30,810 bases of DNA, taken from positions 1 through 30,810 of the forward strand of contig DAOUQK010000004.1 in the NCBI GenBank assembly GCA_030625695.1. Reading direction: 5' to 3'. The stretch is from Paracoccaceae bacterium. GTDB lineage: Bacteria; Pseudomonadota; Alphaproteobacteria; Rhodobacterales; Rhodobacteraceae. The notes beneath the pieces are model-generated. The model searched no databases. It had not been told where the DNA came from and worked only from the letters and a program-made list of their open reading frames with translations. Positions 1-7,427 of this stretch are shown piece by piece. Both the position numbers and the translations under genes were made by a program. The first letter of the stretch is position 1, and the number at the start of each line of letters is the position of its first letter.

Positions 1-2
1 TC

Positions 3-242
3 TTGGTCTATGGGGACGAGGATAATCAGCATAATCCGTTTCAAAAAGACGCTGTCGCGGCCGAAACGCGCGCAAAAATGATTTTCTCAAAATATCGAAT
101 GTTGGTGTTGCGAGCCAGGCACGGCCAATATTTGGCACCGAAAAATGCCAAAGAAATCATTGCTCAGTTTGATTTATTCAGATCGCCCGAAGACCCCGAA
201 AGCGCGTCAATTTCGGCGGCAAGCTCTTCCACTGTCGGGTAA
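3..242 (+). CDS. Partial ORF at left edge, unrecognised
   Basis: An open frame of 79 codons that may continue past the left edge of the window, so it could be the C-terminal end of a larger protein. The first 50 residues read like real protein: charged and helical, with a segment KYRMLVLRARHGQY loosely like the final motif of some superfamily 1 helicases. That resemblance is too weak to name it. The last 79 bases run antisense to the end of the carrier-protein gene (stop at 164), and the Ser/Ala-rich tail looks like a shadow of that gene. A convergent overlap of this size is unusual, so the ORF may be spurious or wrongly ended. No function is assigned. Confidence 0.25.
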   Translation: MVYGDEDNQHNPFQKDAVAAETRAKMIFSKYRMLVLRARHGQYLAPKNAKEIIAQFDLFRSPEDPESASISAASSSTVG

Positions 243-427
243 TACAAAAGCTTGGAGGGATGGACTTCGAACCCCATCCTGGCCTCAAGGGATGCGCAAA
301 GGCTCACAAGTGCCAGGGAATCCCCCCCAAGGTCGAAAAAATCACTTTCAAGGTCAACTGCGTCATCAGGAAAGCACTCCTGGAAGGCCGCGACGACCTG
401 TTGCGAAGTTTTTTCAGAAGTCGACAA
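164..427 (-). CDS. Stand-alone acyl/peptidyl carrier protein
   Basis: A small carrier protein of about 87 residues. The phosphopantetheine site DLGGDSLALV is plain, with the modified serine at residue 37 of the proposed product, and the C-terminal helix reads PTVEELAAEIDAL. It would be converted to the holo form and hold an acyl or aminoacyl group as a thioester for neighbouring enzymes. An ATG at 475 gives a longer frame overlapping the adenylation gene by 62 bases. I prefer the TTG at 427 because AAGGA (437-441) stands 9 bases before it and the overlap falls to 14 bases. It is the last gene of a leftward set with the HExxH hydroxylase and the adenylation enzyme. The cargo is unknown. Carrier-protein identity is very likely; the start is less certain. 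Confidence 0.8.
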   Translation of the reverse strand: MSTSEKTSQQVVAAFQECFPDDAVDLESDFFDLGGDSLALVSLCASLEARMGFEVHPSKLLYYPTVEELAAEIDALSGSSGDLNKSN

Positions 428-1874
428 ATTGCGGTCCTTTTCCGATTGCCATGTTCTTGATAACACGCAGAGCAATCTTGTTCGAAGAATTGCGCGGCAA
501 ATGCGAACACATCATAATTCTATCTGGTCGACGATAGGACGCCAAAGAAGATTTTATCTGCTTTTTTGCCCGAGATACGTCGATGTTCACCTCGACAGCC
601 AGGAAAATCATGTCATCCAATGAACCATCCGCTTGAAGCGAAAATGCGATACAGTCCCTGACGCCCGTTATTCGGTTCACATCTAACTCTAAGTCCAACA
701 GATTCACATTGATCGAATTCCGGCAGGCGATTTGCTCTGCCCGCCCTTGGATGAACAAATACCCGTCTTCGTCAATCCAACCAAAGTCCCCTGTGTCAAT
801 TGGCTCGGCACCATCTTTCCAATTCGGCTTGGCAACGATGCGCCCAATTTCGCCAGTTTCGCATAGTTCATTTGCTACATCTTCAACCCGAACAGTAACT
901 TCTGGGAACGGTTTTCCAACCGAGTTCGGTTTTTCAAGAATTTCGTCTCCGGACAGGATAGACACGGCCCCAACGCCAGACATCGAATACATGTTTCTGA
1001 CATCCGGGGTTAGCATCCGATAGGCACGCACCAGATTATCTGGCGAAATTGGGCCGCCGAGAGATGTCATACGTGTGATATGCGGATAGACAGGTCCATC
1101 ATTGGTTGCGGGGTTCTTGCTATGAAAATCCAGCAAATCGGTGATTAAAACAGGCGGCAACCCGACAGATTGGATGTCTGTTCTGGTAAGGGCTTGATGC
1201 AGTTCCTCAACCCCGAATAACAATGGCAAACTAAGCAAAAACTTGCCGTGGATCATAAGCTTGATCCAGTGAGACAAGACGGCACCAAAGGCGAGACTTC
1301 CGACACTTGCCGCCGCCAAAGGAATTTGATTGTCCAACAGTTGCCCTGACACCCAGAGCCCTTCCAGAAACGCCTGATGTGTCACACGCCGAAATCGCGG
1401 AATTCCTGTTGTGCCGGATGATGACAAGATCAGAGCGTCACGGTCCTGAGAGTCAGGCGAGAAAAGCAACTCAATGTCGTTTTTCTTTTCGGTCTCTCTC
1501 GGTGGGATAAGTCCAAATCCCCCCCTTCGCGCGAAGCTTTTGGACTCTGTGAAGATCGCTTTGACCCCCGAGTTTTCTTTGGCAACCAGTATTTCATCTA
1601 TTGTCTGCCTTGGGTCAAGAAGGAGCACCGCAGCATCAAGTGACCACAACGCAATCATGGCTTCCAACGCCCTGAGCCGGTCAACGGCTACAATCGCAAC
1701 TGACGCACCAGAGGTGACGTTGCACTCTTTGAAGAAGCCGACAAGCGCCTGTGCTGAATTGATGACGTCTGCTCTTGAATGGCGTATCCCATCTTGCTCG
1801 ACGCAAGGCGCGTTGGGATCGTCTGTGGCCAAGTCTGCCATAATCGAACCGATATTTCGCGCTTCAAATCCCAT
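414..1874 (-). CDS. Stand-alone AMP-forming adenylation enzyme (ANL superfamily)
   Basis: An acyl/aminoacyl-adenylate-forming enzyme of about 486 residues. The ATP-binding loop appears as SSSGTTGIPRFRRVTH, where the usual PKG is replaced. TGDFGWIDEDGYLFIQGR forms the hinge region, and NKIALR near the C-terminus supplies the likely catalytic lysine. The usual YGxTE motif has drifted to MYSMSGVG, so the substrate cannot be guessed from it. It ends in a 14-base overlap with the carrier-protein gene, which suggests it activates a carboxylic or amino acid and loads it onto that carrier. A longer frame begins at 1958, but the ATG at 1874 leaves only an 11-base overlap with the upstream HExxH gene, so I chose it. 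It could instead be a CoA ligase; the carrier neighbour argues against this. Confidence 0.8.
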   Translation of the reverse strand: MGFEARNIGSIMADLATDDPNAPCVEQDGIRHSRADVINSAQALVGFFKECNVTSGASVAIVAVDRLRALEAMIALWSLDAAVLLLDPRQTIDEILVAKENSGVKAIFTESKSFARRGGFGLIPPRETEKKNDIELLFSPDSQDRDALILSSSGTTGIPRFRRVTHQAFLEGLWVSGQLLDNQIPLAAASVGSLAFGAVLSHWIKLMIHGKFLLSLPLLFGVEELHQALTRTDIQSVGLPPVLITDLLDFHSKNPATNDGPVYPHITRMTSLGGPISPDNLVRAYRMLTPDVRNMYSMSGVGAVSILSGDEILEKPNSVGKPFPEVTVRVEDVANELCETGEIGRIVAKPNWKDGAEPIDTGDFGWIDEDGYLFIQGRAEQIACRNSINVNLLDLELDVNRITGVRDCIAFSLQADGSLDDMIFLAVEVNIDVSRAKKQIKSSLASYRRPDRIMMCSHLPRNSSNKIALRVIKNMAIGKGPQFVDF

Positions 1875-3078
1875 TGATTGAGTCTCGAGCACTTTCAAAC
1901 AATGCGAGGCCGAGGTCCGAAAGTTCAGCGTGTTCGGCAACCGTCTGCTCACAATCACGAAAGGATTTGCGAGCGTGCCTTTGAAGCTCTTGCAATTCCG
2001 CCTCCCAGATTGGTTTGTTGGGCGATTTCAACACCGCCTCAGCCGCAAGAACCATTCGGGCCGAAACCCATAAAGCATGGAAAACACCTTCCATCGGACG
2101 GGGCTCCGCGCGTAGCGGAGACGAAAAAGTTGCGCTTGCATCGTTATACAAAATTGGATCGTCCAGGTGAAACAGGAACAATTGATTATGCGAGCTTTCG
2201 TGGATTAACGCCATCAGCACTGAAGGAGGGTCCCGCAACGTTAGCGGGTTCATCAGAATCGCGCCGAAGGCATCAAAGACCGCCGCACCCGCAAACAAAA
2301 GCTCCTCTTCAGACCCGGCCACCGCAAAATAGATTTGATTTGCCAGCAGCAGTAGTTCTTCCATCCAACCTTCCGCGGCAAGGCCGAGTGCGTTCACAGC
2401 TTCAGTCACCAAAGCAGTAGCGCGATCTACTTCTCGTGACGGCGGTTCCAACAAACTTGCCGTGAGACCTATGTCATCCGCAAATGCTGACTTCAAAAGG
2501 AATATATCATCGCTGTGCATGCTGTTCTCAGAAAGTGGCGTGACACAGATGGTCACTGTCTCTTCAGTATCTCTGAACCTAAGGTCTTTCAGAATTCGAT
2601 AAAGTTCGGGAACGCCTGATGTACAATCGCTGACAGCCGCGTTGAGCAAGGCTCCATGAAGCGCGAAGACCACCGGTTTCGGAAAACCTGACCCGCCCAG
2701 TATCATGCCTCTAAGTTCCTGTTCTGCGAACGGCGGGCTAAACTCTGCGCCTAAAACATCAAAGATCAGGTGGTGGAATGACTCAAATAACTTCAGACGT
2801 ATCCGGCCTCGGGTCTGTGCGACAAGTGTGGCGTTTGGAAGGAGATAGTTTTGCATCGGGCCACAACTCTCCAATTCATCAAACAGTACCCCAGATGCTA
2901 ACGTGGAGTTCTGTTTGTCAACTGTGAGCGTGACGATACGATCAATACCTGGAGGCGATATACCGGGGCGCACTCCAACGGGAAAACCCCTCAAGTACAA
3001 GTTGGTCGAGCAAGGCAGTGGGCGGCAACAGCACACGAGAAAACTGAGATCGCTCTTTGGTGGAACGCGTCTTTGCAA
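1864..3078 (-). CDS. HExxH-type putative peptide/amino-acid beta-hydroxylase
   Basis: The C-terminal third carries the signature of the HEXXH-motif putative peptide-modification family. LIHESSHNQL (HExxH at residues 273-277 of this frame) is followed by SPLRAEPRPMEGVFHALWV, whose histidine at about 314 is a probable third metal ligand. Some members are now known as iron/alpha-ketoglutarate beta-hydroxylases acting on ribosomal peptides or related substrates. Here the partners are an adenylation enzyme and a carrier protein, so a carrier-bound amino acid is a possible substrate; this is inference. No RiPP precursor or radical-SAM gene is visible. The N-terminus is unclear: ATG 2856, with GGAGAG 10 bases upstream, would give a short form, while an overlapping frame (2942-3187) reads like a displaced N-terminal domain, so a frameshift is possible. 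Confidence 0.7.
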   Translation of the reverse strand: MQRRVPPKSDLSFLVCCCRPLPCSTNLYLRGFPVGVRPGISPPGIDRIVTLTVDKQNSTLASGVLFDELESCGPMQNYLLPNATLVAQTRGRIRLKLFESFHHLIFDVLGAEFSPPFAEQELRGMILGGSGFPKPVVFALHGALLNAAVSDCTSGVPELYRILKDLRFRDTEETVTICVTPLSENSMHSDDIFLLKSAFADDIGLTASLLEPPSREVDRATALVTEAVNALGLAAEGWMEELLLLANQIYFAVAGSEEELLFAGAAVFDAFGAILMNPLTLRDPPSVLMALIHESSHNQLFLFHLDDPILYNDASATFSSPLRAEPRPMEGVFHALWVSARMVLAAEAVLKSPNKPIWEAELQELQRHARKSFRDCEQTVAEHAELSDLGLALFESARDSINGI

Positions 3079-3171
3079 GTTGGGCTAGGGTCAGGATCCA
3101 TTTGGCACCTTGCCGGACAAGGCGCGGACATTTATCAAGCGCTGATGATGACCTGAAAGGTGTTGGCTTGT

Positions 3172-4845
3172 ATGAAAAATCGCTCACCCATTCTACGTAG
3201 GGATCTAAAATATTCCAAATGCATATTTATCCTGGGGATGCACAGAAGCGGAACCAGTATGCTTGCCGGCTCGCTTCAGGAGGCCGGGTTACATTTTGGA
3301 AATGTGCTTAGCAAGGGGCTGAAGGGGAAGAACGCCAAGGGCTTGATCGAACCTGAATCGATCATTTTCATGCACGAAAACCTGCTAAAGAAAAATGGCG
3401 GCAGTTGGCACGAGCCTCCGGATGAAATCAAATGGCAGCGACTACACCGTGCGGTTCGCGATCTGTTCATCGAATCGCGGGAACATGTCTCGCAATGGGG
3501 CTTCAAAGAGCCCCGAACGCTGCTCACCTTCGAAGGGTGGGCTGACGTACTTGAGGACTGGGATGCCATCGGAATATTCAGAAACCCGGTTGAAGTTGCT
3601 TTGTCTCTCAATAGTCGCAATGGCTTTGACATGGATAAGTGCTTTGACCTTTGGGTGCAGTATAACCAACGGCTTCTGGCGCTTCACAAGCGGTATGGGT
3701 TTGCGATATTCGAATTCTCAGCGGATGCTGAGCGAACCAAAGACGGTATAAAAAGGGCAATCAAAAAGCTGGGGCTTTCCAGCTCAACCGAGCTAACATT
3801 TTTTGAACCTTCGTTGCGAAAATTCGAAGCCGACACAACACAAGTTCCGGCATCTGTGCAAAAACTCTATGAAGAATTGCGCAGGGCAGCAGAGAGTCCG
3901 AGTTTTACAGCGCTCTCAACTCGCCTGAACCCAAAATTTCTTGGGGCTCAAGCCTACAGGGTTTCGGGTATCGCGGCGCGATGTGACTGGGTCGTTCTGA
4001 CGGATATGGAAAAATCGAAAACACATCTGCACAAGAACGTTCCAACCCAATCACCAAGACATATTTTCCTGTCTAGGAGCCACCCATTTGTCGCTATCCG
4101 GTATTTCGTGAACAGGATACTTCCGGGTCTGAAGCACCCCTTTGTTCTGGTCAGCGGATCACATGATACAACCATTCCCAACCAATTGGACAAACGCTTT
4201 AGGCGCTTTAATGGCGTCGAGAAAGGCTTGATTGATCAACTTATGAAGCATCCACTTTTGCTGCATTGGATGGTCGAGAATATTGATGAAATCCGCTCCC
4301 CTAAAATGTCTCCGCTACCCTGCGGCATGGTGTTTCCCAGAGCAGGCAGCCATGATCTGATTGTGCCCGAAATCCGCTCTCTGCGGGACCGCCCGGGTCA
4401 GATATTGTGTGCCCACCGCATACGTGGTGGGGGCCAATGGGAAACCCGCAGCCAGGTTTCCCGGCTCGCTCGCACGGATTGGGCGGATATGACTACCGTC
4501 GTCGAAGGCGAAGTAAGCGAAAAGGCATATTCAGACCTGATTCAAAGCCATAAATTTGTACTTTGCGTCCAAGGCGGAGGCCTCGATCCATCCCCCAAGG
4601 CCTGGCAAGCTATACTGCACGGCGCTATTCCAATCATCAAGTCCTCGGCTTTGCAGGCTGCTTACAAAGAATTGCCGGTGGTTTTTGTTCCCGAGTGGGA
4701 GGCCGCTGCGATTACAGAGGTAAAGCTGAACAACTGGGTGGATTCACTTGAACCCTGGATAACGGCCAACCGCAGTCAGGTGATTGAACGCCTTGGGATT
4801 GATTATTGGTGGGCGAAAATTGAGAAATTTGTGCAAGCGCCTTGA
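3172..4845 (+). CDS. Sulfotransferase-like and exostosin/GT47-like fusion protein
   Basis: A two-domain protein of about 557 residues. The N-terminal half opens with LGMHRSGTSMLAGSL, the PAPS-binding P-loop of the sulfotransferase superfamily, and later has GIFRNPVEVALSL, matching the 3'-phosphate-binding segment. The C-terminal half resembles exostosin (GT47): KFVLCVQGGGLDPSPKAWQ, then HGAIPIIKSS and LPVVFVPEW, the usual order near the nucleotide-sugar site. It may therefore transfer both sulfate and sugar, or one domain may be degenerate. No signal peptide or membrane segment is seen. ATG 3172 is chosen over an in-frame GTG at 3160 because GAAAGG precedes it. It diverges from the HExxH gene, with starts almost touching. 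The acceptor is unknown. Confidence 0.7.
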   Translation: MKNRSPILRRDLKYSKCIFILGMHRSGTSMLAGSLQEAGLHFGNVLSKGLKGKNAKGLIEPESIIFMHENLLKKNGGSWHEPPDEIKWQRLHRAVRDLFIESREHVSQWGFKEPRTLLTFEGWADVLEDWDAIGIFRNPVEVALSLNSRNGFDMDKCFDLWVQYNQRLLALHKRYGFAIFEFSADAERTKDGIKRAIKKLGLSSSTELTFFEPSLRKFEADTTQVPASVQKLYEELRRAAESPSFTALSTRLNPKFLGAQAYRVSGIAARCDWVVLTDMEKSKTHLHKNVPTQSPRHIFLSRSHPFVAIRYFVNRILPGLKHPFVLVSGSHDTTIPNQLDKRFRRFNGVEKGLIDQLMKHPLLLHWMVENIDEIRSPKMSPLPCGMVFPRAGSHDLIVPEIRSLRDRPGQILCAHRIRGGGQWETRSQVSRLARTDWADMTTVVEGEVSEKAYSDLIQSHKFVLCVQGGGLDPSPKAWQAILHGAIPIIKSSALQAAYKELPVVFVPEWEAAAITEVKLNNWVDSLEPWITANRSQVIERLGIDYWWAKIEKFVQAP

Positions 4846-4889
4846 ACCCGGTTGTTGGTGTTGGCGAAACCTTGGGCTCAAGTTTCAAG

Positions 4890-4926
4890 TGCAACACCCA
4901 CAGCCCGAAGGCCATAGGGTGTTGCA
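4890..4926. terminator. Perfect 10-bp inverted repeat after the sulfotransferase-GT47 gene
   Basis: TGCAACACCC (4890-4899) pairs exactly with GGGTGTTGCA (4917-4926) around a 17-base loop that is itself partly self-complementary. It begins 45 bases after the stop of the plus-strand gene and lies before the convergent end of the FNR-family gene (5074). A transcription-termination or mRNA-stabilising hairpin is the simplest reading. No run of T follows on either strand, so it is not a textbook intrinsic terminator. The rest of 4846-5073 shows nothing I recognise. Confidence 0.4.
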
Positions 4927-5073
4927 AGCCATGGCAAGTCCAAAATCGCCGCGCCAAAGGTAAAATACGGTCCATTCTTGCTTACGCATTTCCGGTAAAC
5001 ACGGATCAAATCTTTGTCTGGAAACGCGCATAAAATTTCCAGGTCGCTGAAAACATTGCCGTATCTGAAACGA

Positions 5074-5781
5074 TTAAGCCGATTTCATTGACTGAGGAGC
5101 CAAGCCAGCCATCAAAACTTTGCGTCCTTTGATGGTAAAAAAATTGTCGCATTCCAGCCTGCCGATCAATCGGGACAAGGTTTCAGGCTGCACACCCAGC
5201 AAATCTGCCAAGTCCGACCGTGAAAGCGGCAAATGCATTTGAAATCCACTGCTGACGGGTTCGCCGTGTTTTTCCATCAAAAAAAGCATGAGGTTTTTCA
5301 ACCGCTGCCTGTTTGATGTCGTCGCAGAAGCGATAATCTGCGCATGGTTATTGTCGATTTCGTCAATGCAGCGCTCGGCCAGCCTTGCCAACACGTCCGG
5401 ATTGGCGAGAATAATCTGGTTGGCACCGCGCCGTGCCACTGTACAAACCCGCGAGGGCAGCAAGGCAATTGCTTCGGTCTGGTGTGGGCGGTTTCCAAGA
5501 AAGGCGCGATAACCAATAACGTCACCGGGATAGGCCAGCCTCAACAATGTTGATGATCCGTCCTCATGATGGGTGCGCAGCGCGATCAACCCTTTGGAGA
5601 CACAGAAAACACCGTTACTTTCGGCGCCTTGTTGGTAAAGAGATTGCCCTTCTTGCAGGTCATTGCGGGTAAACCCACGCGTAAGAACCGAAACAGCATC
5701 ACCCGCAACCGGCTGCCAAATGCTGCCCGAATAAAAGGCGCATTTCCCGCAAGGGTGCTGATTTTTACTGGCGTGTTGCAT
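5074..5781 (-). CDS. CRP/FNR-family transcription regulator with incomplete FNR cysteine set
   Basis: A one-domain-plus-HTH regulator of about 235 residues. The cyclic-nucleotide-type beta-roll includes EGQSLYQQGAESNGVFCVSKG and YPGDVIGYRAF. The recognition helix LPLSRSDLADLLGVQPETLSR contains E-x-x-S-R, the FNR set that reads TTGAT/TTGAC half-sites. It aligns without gaps to E. coli FNR from residue C11 to C113: C11, C14 and C113 match FNR C20, C23 and C122, but the place of C29 is Ser (S20). It may thus bind an altered cluster or sense by another route. Start 5781 is preferred over ATG 5799 because GGAAGG lies 5 bases before it. An FNR box at 5910-5923 suggests autoregulation or control of the P450 operon. 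It may also act on the box at 11739. Confidence 0.85.
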   Translation of the reverse strand: MQHASKNQHPCGKCAFYSGSIWQPVAGDAVSVLTRGFTRNDLQEGQSLYQQGAESNGVFCVSKGLIALRTHHEDGSSTLLRLAYPGDVIGYRAFLGNRPHQTEAIALLPSRVCTVARRGANQIILANPDVLARLAERCIDEIDNNHAQIIASATTSNRQRLKNLMLFLMEKHGEPVSSGFQMHLPLSRSDLADLLGVQPETLSRLIGRLECDNFFTIKGRKVLMAGLAPQSMKSA

Positions 5782-5909
5782 TTCGACCTTCCAACACATT
5801 GGCTGTACTTCGTAGGGGCCAAGTTAGCGGTTTATCCTCAAGAGCGTAAGTCCATTCTGACCATGGAAGGTGACCATATTTAGGTCGTTGTGTGATTTCA
5901 CAGAAGAAT

Positions 5910-5923
5910 TTGACGACCGTCAA
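5910..5923. promoter_or_regulatory. FNR/FnrL box between the regulator and the P450 gene
   Basis: TTGAC-GACC-GTCAA fits the FNR-family consensus TTGAY-N4-RTCAA. It is centred at 5916.5, about 74 bases before the earliest P450 start and 135 bases before the regulator's start. At an activator position of -41.5 it would place the P450 transcript start near 5958, but no clear -10 is seen there. Leftward, TAAATA (5877-5882) is a possible -10 for the regulator, about 5 bases further than ideal. The 20-base stretch 5905-5924 matches 11734-11753 at 19 positions. Confidence 0.7.
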
Positions 5924-5990
5924 TGACAACACCACCCTGGGCCTGAAAGCTTTAGGAAATTCAGAGGGGTAGCTATCTGGCGCCCCGAGA

Positions 5991-7427
5991 TTGTGGAAAA
6001 TTGACGTGTTTGATGAATGTCCCAGAGTTTCAAAGAAACGGCCCCCAAAGCCGCATTCCCGACAAGGGCGGGTTTCTATGCGGACCTACTTTCGCCTGTT
6101 CAAAAAGGATATTCTGTCGGCGCAACCTGCCCACCTTTACCGCGCGTGGATGGCCGAAATGCGCACCCCGTTTTTTCATTCGTATATGTGCAATGACCCC
6201 GATCTGGTTGATCTGGTTCTTAAACGACGACCAATGGATTTTCCCAAATCCGAAAGAATGCGCGTGGGGTTGAAACCGCTGCTTGGGGAATCAGTTTTCA
6301 TTTCCAACGGCGAACTTTGGGCCCATCAACGCCGAATTATTGATCTGGCATTTGAAGGCGGTCGCCTGCGTAGCATTTTTCCGGCGATGTGGGACAGTGG
6401 CATGGCGGCGGTTGAACGCCTAAAGCCTCTTGCCGATGGCCGCCCCGTCGAAATCGAGGCCGAAGCCAGCCATGTAGCGATGGATGTCATCTTTCGCACG
6501 TTGTTTTCCGTACCTGTGGAAAGTGAAATCGCTTCGGTTGCGTTTGCCACCTTTCGTGAACACCAAAAGGCGCAACCTGTTGCCAATATCGCGGCTATTT
6601 TACCCCTGCCAAAATGGTTTCTGCGGTTTCATTCAAAGAAAACCCGCGACACCGCCCGCATCATCCGCGATCTGATTGGCCAGTTGACCGATACACGCGC
6701 CAAAGCCATTGCCGAGGGCACCGCGCCTGATGATCTGGCCACCAAGATTATGACCACGCCAGATCCGGAAACCGGCAAAGTGTTCGAGCGCGACGAAATG
6801 GTTGATCAGGTCGCGATTTTCTTTCTAGCTGGGCATGAAACATCGGCGGCAGTTCTGGCTTGGGCGCTGTATTTGCTGGCGCTCTTTCCCGAATGGCAGG
6901 ACAAGCTGGCCCAAGAGGCGCTGACGGGTTTTGAACCCGACAAAATCTACTTCTCGACCCTGTCCAAACTGCGCATATCAAAGGCGGTATTTCGCGAAAC
7001 CATGCGGCTTTACCCCCCCGTTCCAATGTTCGTGCGCGAGGCCGCCTGCCCAGAACATTTTCGGGATCGTGACATCAAAAAGGGTGCGCAAGTGATCCTC
7101 AGCCCGTGGCATTTGCACCGTCACGAAAAACTTTGGGATCGGCCCGACGATTTTGATCCTGACCGGTTTGAAACCCCCAATGGCAAGGCCTGCCTGCGCA
7201 ACGCCTATATTCCGTTTTCTGCGGGCGCGCGGGTCTGTCCAGGGTCGGCGTTTGCGATGGCCGAAGGCGTTTTGTTGTTGTCCATGCTGGTGCGCGCCTA
7301 CAGGTTTGAACGGGTCGAAGGGCATGATCCGGTGCCGGTTGCCCACTTAACCGTACGCGCCCGCGACGGCATACATCTGCGCATCACGCCGCGTACCAAC
7401 ATTTCCGAAAAGGACGACGCATCATGA
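5991..7427 (+). CDS. Cytochrome P450
   Basis: A soluble bacterial P450 of up to 478 residues. The I-helix oxygen-binding motif is AGHETSA, the K-helix ExxR is FRETMR, and the haem loop is PFSAGARVCPGSAFA with the axial cysteine. The product would hydroxylate or epoxidise an organic substrate using O2 and two electrons. No dedicated ferredoxin or reductase is adjacent. The frame opens with TTG; GTG 6006 or ATG 6078 are alternatives. I keep upstream sequence because the RPPKPHSRQGRVS segment looks like the N-terminus of Rhodobacteraceae P450s. The stop overlaps the AlkB-type gene as ATGA, so the two are translationally coupled. An oxygen-dependent pair behind an FNR box is unexpected. Substrate unknown. 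Confidence 0.93.
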   Translation: MWKIDVFDECPRVSKKRPPKPHSRQGRVSMRTYFRLFKKDILSAQPAHLYRAWMAEMRTPFFHSYMCNDPDLVDLVLKRRPMDFPKSERMRVGLKPLLGESVFISNGELWAHQRRIIDLAFEGGRLRSIFPAMWDSGMAAVERLKPLADGRPVEIEAEASHVAMDVIFRTLFSVPVESEIASVAFATFREHQKAQPVANIAAILPLPKWFLRFHSKKTRDTARIIRDLIGQLTDTRAKAIAEGTAPDDLATKIMTTPDPETGKVFERDEMVDQVAIFFLAGHETSAAVLAWALYLLALFPEWQDKLAQEALTGFEPDKIYFSTLSKLRISKAVFRETMRLYPPVPMFVREAACPEHFRDRDIKKGAQVILSPWHLHRHEKLWDRPDDFDPDRFETPNGKACLRNAYIPFSAGARVCPGSAFAMAEGVLLLSMLVRAYRFERVEGHDPVPVAHLTVRARDGIHLRITPRTNISEKDDAS

